Shown in pieces: positions 6,167 through 7,793 of a stretch of DNA of 7,793 nucleotides. A model generated the notes under the pieces. It had not been told where the DNA came from and made no database searches. It worked only from the letters and a program-made list of their open reading frames with translations. Every line of letters begins with the position of its first letter. The stretch's first letter is position 1. Position numbers and translations under genes: made by a program. This stretch comes from an uncultured Oscillochloris sp. (GTDB lineage Bacteria > Chloroflexota > Chloroflexia > Chloroflexales > Chloroflexaceae): positions 1 through 7,793 of the forward strand of contig CAIRDL010000973.1 in NCBI GenBank assembly GCA_903877345.1, given 5' to 3'.

Positions 6167-6194
6167 AAGGCCGGAGGAAAAACCCTCCGGCCTT
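6167..6194 (+). terminator. Operon-end hairpin after the second fabG
   Basis: AAGGCCGGAGG (6167-6177) and CCTCCGGCCTT (6184-6194) form a perfect 11-bp stem with a 6-nt loop, starting 32 bp after the stop codon. GC at 6164-6165 and 6195-6196 can extend it past one bulged base. No T-run follows, so it may work with Rho or as a 3' stabiliser, but its strength and position mark the operon end. Confidence 0.72.
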
Positions 6195-6203
6195 GCGCTG
6201 AAC

Positions 6204-6402
6204 CACGTATCGTAAATTCCAACCGACAGCTTCCGACAGGCTCCGACGTGCGTACAGGCTCCGAAAGGCCCTGACGGGCAGTGAGCCGTCAATCCCCGAC
6301 GTACGTAGAGTTCCAAAAAATCCCAACGTGCGTACAGTTCCTTCTGGTTGCCGACGTGCGTACAGGCTCCTAGTAACTGCGACTGAGTGCGTGTCACGCT
6401 CC
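6204..6402. repeat. Degenerate short-repeat array, period about 27 bp
   Basis: Copies on the + strand are best described by CGACGTGCGTACAGGCTCC. The clearest are 6245-6262 and 6353-6370 (identical 18-mers), 6298-6314 and 6325-6341; weaker ones are 6204-6220, 6272-6286 and 6385-6402. Start-to-start steps from 6245 are about 27, 26, 27, 28 and 32 bp. Shortened copies, CGACAGCTTCC (6224-6234) and CGACAGGCTCC (6234-6244), lie at the left. The core ACGTRCGT is palindromic or nearly so, and gaps between copies are only about 9-10 bp, unlike CRISPR. A similar motif in the opposite orientation appears at 37-50. Origin and function unknown. Confidence 0.7.
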
Positions 6403-7012
6403 TTTTGGACTTAACGCCCCAAGGGTTCGACCAGACCAGCACAACCTAAAGTCCAGCTTACATTTCTCGCAGCAGACCCTCGGCTGCTCCGTCTCCAACG
6501 GTGCATGTGTGGCCCCGTCCAGACTAGCTTTTGCCTTCGGGTGTGGCTCTTGCGGTGCGCGGGTTTGCAACTTGTGCCTCGCGCGATGAGCTTTGCCGTG
6601 AGAGACGGTCACGCAACTCGCAGAGCATCCAACCGCTCCTTCAGCGGTTCGGCGCTTGTTTGTCAGGCTCCCTGGGGCGCTACGTTCGAGCTACCCTCCA
6701 TTTATCCTGACGTACGCGTTGCCCCCAATTATCATTTCCCTTTACAGTGGGGGGATGGCGCTTGTCTTACGACCGTGCATCTTTGGCTGTTCAAGTACCC
6801 TGGTGCCTCGCCGTTCCCTTGAGGCTTCGAGGCCATCATAGCATTGTTATGCCCTAAACGCAAGCTTTTAATCGTGGCTTAACGATAATGGAGCTACGCG
6901 GGCGGCGCAATGGCGTTACTACACGGGCGTATAGCGCAAAATAAACCGGCTCGGTTGGGGCAAAGTGTAAAGAGTTTCCGGGCGAGCAGCGGTGGATTAA
7001 GTTTAGATGCTA
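6403..7012. other. Unassigned intergenic stretch
   Basis: About 600 bp without a convincing gene on either strand. Short open frames exist (for example 6505-6822 on + and 6394-6612 on -) but show no recognisable family or convincing start. Small pairings are visible: TGGACTT (6406-6412) with AAGTCCA (6449-6455), AACCGCT (6631-6637) with AGCGGTT (6643-6649, 5-nt loop), and ATCGT (6871-6875) with ACGAT (6882-6886). No tRNA, rRNA, tmRNA, RNase P or SRP signature was recognised. It may be eroded mobile DNA. Confidence 0.5.
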
Positions 7013-7140
7013 AGGCATGTTTCAAACCAGCTTGACAGTTCAGCGATCTCACGCAAAGCCGCAAAGCCGCAAAGCCGCAAGAAGCATGTGGTTGTAGGTT
7101 TCAACTGTCAAGCTGAAATGGCCGATTCTGAAACATGCCT
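7013..7140. repeat. Nested perfect inverted repeat (MITE-like or large hairpin)
   Basis: The outer arms AGGCATGTTTCA (7013-7024) and TGAAACATGCCT (7129-7140) are perfect over 12 bp. The inner arms CAGCTTGACAGTT (7028-7040) and AACTGTCAAGCTG (7103-7115) are perfect over 13 bp. The gap between outer and inner arms is 3 nt on the left and 13 nt on the right, giving an asymmetric bulge. The 62-nt loop holds GCAAAGCC tandem repeats. No transposase gene is inside, so a small non-autonomous element or a folded RNA/cruciform is possible. No flanking duplication was recognised. Confidence 0.75.
7053..7080. repeat. GCAAAGCC tandem repeat
   Basis: Three perfect 8-bp units (7053-7060, 7061-7068, 7069-7076) and a partial fourth (GCAA, 7077-7080) lie in the loop of the nested inverted repeat. 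Similar CGCAAAG-type repeats are common between genes in Chloroflexota and cyanobacteria and give rise to spurious frames rich in RKAAKPQ. Confidence 0.85.
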
Positions 7141-7141
7141 A

Positions 7142-7237
7142 AGACAAGGTTCGCAGCTACTTTACAGTTTCAGCCCACGCAGGGCGTTCAGAGGCGCTCA
7201 ACCTGGCACCTGAAACCTGGCACCTGAAACCTTGTCT
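7142..7237. repeat. Inverted repeat reaching the end of the ATPase gene, with a 14-bp tandem duplication inside
   Basis: AGACAAGGTT (7142-7151) pairs perfectly with AACCTTGTCT (7228-7237) around a 76-nt loop. Inside, the 14-bp unit ACCTGGCACCTGAA occurs twice in tandem (7201-7214 and 7215-7228), followed by a third start (ACC). The right arm covers two of the three bases of the minus-strand stop codon, so on that strand the structure could form the 3' end of the ATPase mRNA. It sits 1 bp from the nested inverted repeat. Confidence 0.7.
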
Positions 7238-7793
7238 AACGATGCTTCTGCCCAGGGATCTGTGCCCCGAAGATGCTGGGCGGCAGCTTGAAGCCATGGG
7301 CTTCGAGGCGCGGCGTAAAGCGGGGGCGCACCCCGGTGGGCCTCATTTCAGTCTGGATCTTGCCTTCGGGGGATTTACCCAGGATTTCAAGCTTGAAAAT
7401 ATCCTGAAGCACGACCGTCTCGCCTTCCATGCCCTGGACTTCGGTAATGTACGTGACTTTGCGTTGGCCGTCATCAAGGCGGGACTGTTGCACGATGATG
7501 TCAATCGCTGCAGCAATCTGATCGCGGATGACCTTGAGAGGCAGATCCATTCCGGCCATCATAGACATTGTTTCCATACGGGCGAGGGCATCACGGGGCG
7601 TGTTGGCGTGGAGCGTGGTGAGCGACCCGTCGTGCCCGGTATTCATAGCCTGGAGCATATCAAGGGTCTCGCCGCCACGACACTCGCCGATGACTACGCG
7701 CTCGGGGCGCATACGAAGCGAGTTAATCACCAGATCGCGGATCTGCACGCGCCCGCTGCCATCAACTTCGGCGGGTTTCGCCTCCAAGCGCAC
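7236..7793 (-). CDS. cpaF: CpaF/TadA-type secretion ATPase, C-terminal part
   Basis: The 185 visible residues are the C-terminal part of a CpaF/TadA (VirB11-like, GspE superfamily) hexameric ATPase, which powers Tad/Flp-type pilus assembly or related secretion at the inner membrane. Seen in order: RLEAKPAEVDG (residues 2-12), IRDLVINSLRMRPERVVIGECRGGE (18-42, Walker B region), the His box GHDGSLTTLHANT (53-65), and the C-terminal LQDIF and RPTGVRPRF, ending with LPPSIFG typical of CpaF. Walker A and the N-terminal domain lie beyond the right edge, so the true start is not seen; the GTG at the edge is an internal codon. The gene converges with the fab operon, and its stop lies within a repeat arm. 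Substrate and partner genes cannot be told from this window. Confidence 0.93.
   Translation of the reverse strand: MRLEAKPAEVDGSGRVQIRDLVINSLRMRPERVVIGECRGGETLDMLQAMNTGHDGSLTTLHANTPRDALARMETMSMMAGMDLPLKVIRDQIAAAIDIIVQQSRLDDGQRKVTYITEVQGMEGETVVLQDIFKLEILGKSPEGKIQTEMRPTGVRPRFTPRLEAHGFKLPPSIFGAQIPGQKHR

Noticed and set aside
6204..6402. CRISPR array
   Set aside because: Repeat units of about 18 bp with gaps of about 9-10 bp, degenerate copies and no cas genes nearby do not fit.
6406..6455. tRNA-like fold (7-bp closing stem, GGTTCGA inside)
   Set aside because: Only 50 nt long, the T-arm is not next to the acceptor stem and no anticodon arm can be drawn.
6505..6822. Small + strand protein of 105 residues
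   Set aside because: No ribosome-binding site, no recognisable domain and composition unlike the neighbouring genes.
7032..7037. TTGACA as a promoter -35 box
   Set aside because: It lies inside the inner inverted-repeat arm and no -10 box follows at the right distance.
7007..7213. Small + strand protein over the repeat zone
   Set aside because: Its sequence is simply the translation of the nested inverted repeat and GCAAAGCC units.

Overview
The window is GC-rich bacterial DNA, most likely from a filamentous anoxygenic phototroph-like member of the Chloroflexota (Chloroflexia). I infer this from the style of the proteins, the DUF177-rpmF-fabH-fabD-fabG order, a CpaF/TadA-type ATPase nearby, and GCAAAGCC tandem repeats of a kind common between genes in Chloroflexota and cyanobacteria. 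The phylum is an inference, not proven here.

Left part (1-1664): a decayed, chimeric insertion sequence. The 5' half of an IS4-family transposase gene (159-878) runs directly into the 3' half of an ISKra4-family transposase gene (880-1644). The first reading frame stops one base before the ATG of the second. A 9-bp inverted repeat in the leader (97-105 with 148-156) covers the Shine-Dalgarno sequence of the first gene.

Middle part (1680-6196): a fatty-acid biosynthesis operon on the + strand. A perfect-consensus sigma-70-type promoter (1680-1709) is followed by a DUF177/YceD-like gene, rpmF (zinc-ribbon ribosomal protein L32), fabH (initiating ketoacyl-ACP synthase III), fabD (malonyl-CoA:ACP transacylase) and two tandem fabG-type reductase genes. 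The operon ends in a strong hairpin at 6167-6194. FabD makes malonyl-ACP, FabH condenses it with an acyl-CoA primer, and FabG reduces the ketoacyl-ACP. plsX, acpP and fabF, which often accompany these genes, are absent here. The two FabG proteins have the same length and aligned active sites but complementary changes: FabG1 has Asp114 where Asn is usual but keeps Ser142-Tyr155-Lys159; FabG2 keeps Asn114, Ser142 and Tyr155 but has Thr159 in place of the catalytic Lys. This is the most interesting protein-level observation in the window.

Right part (6197-7793): about 1.1 kb without a convincing gene, made of layered repeats. These are a degenerate array with a period near 27 bp built on an ACGTRCGT core (6204-6402), about 600 bp of unassigned sequence, and a nested perfect inverted repeat (7013-7140) around GCAAAGCC tandem repeats. 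A further 10-bp inverted repeat encloses a 14-bp tandem duplication, and its right arm overlaps the stop codon of a minus-strand CpaF/TadA-type secretion ATPase gene, which runs off the right edge. The operon and the ATPase gene converge on this repeat-rich zone.
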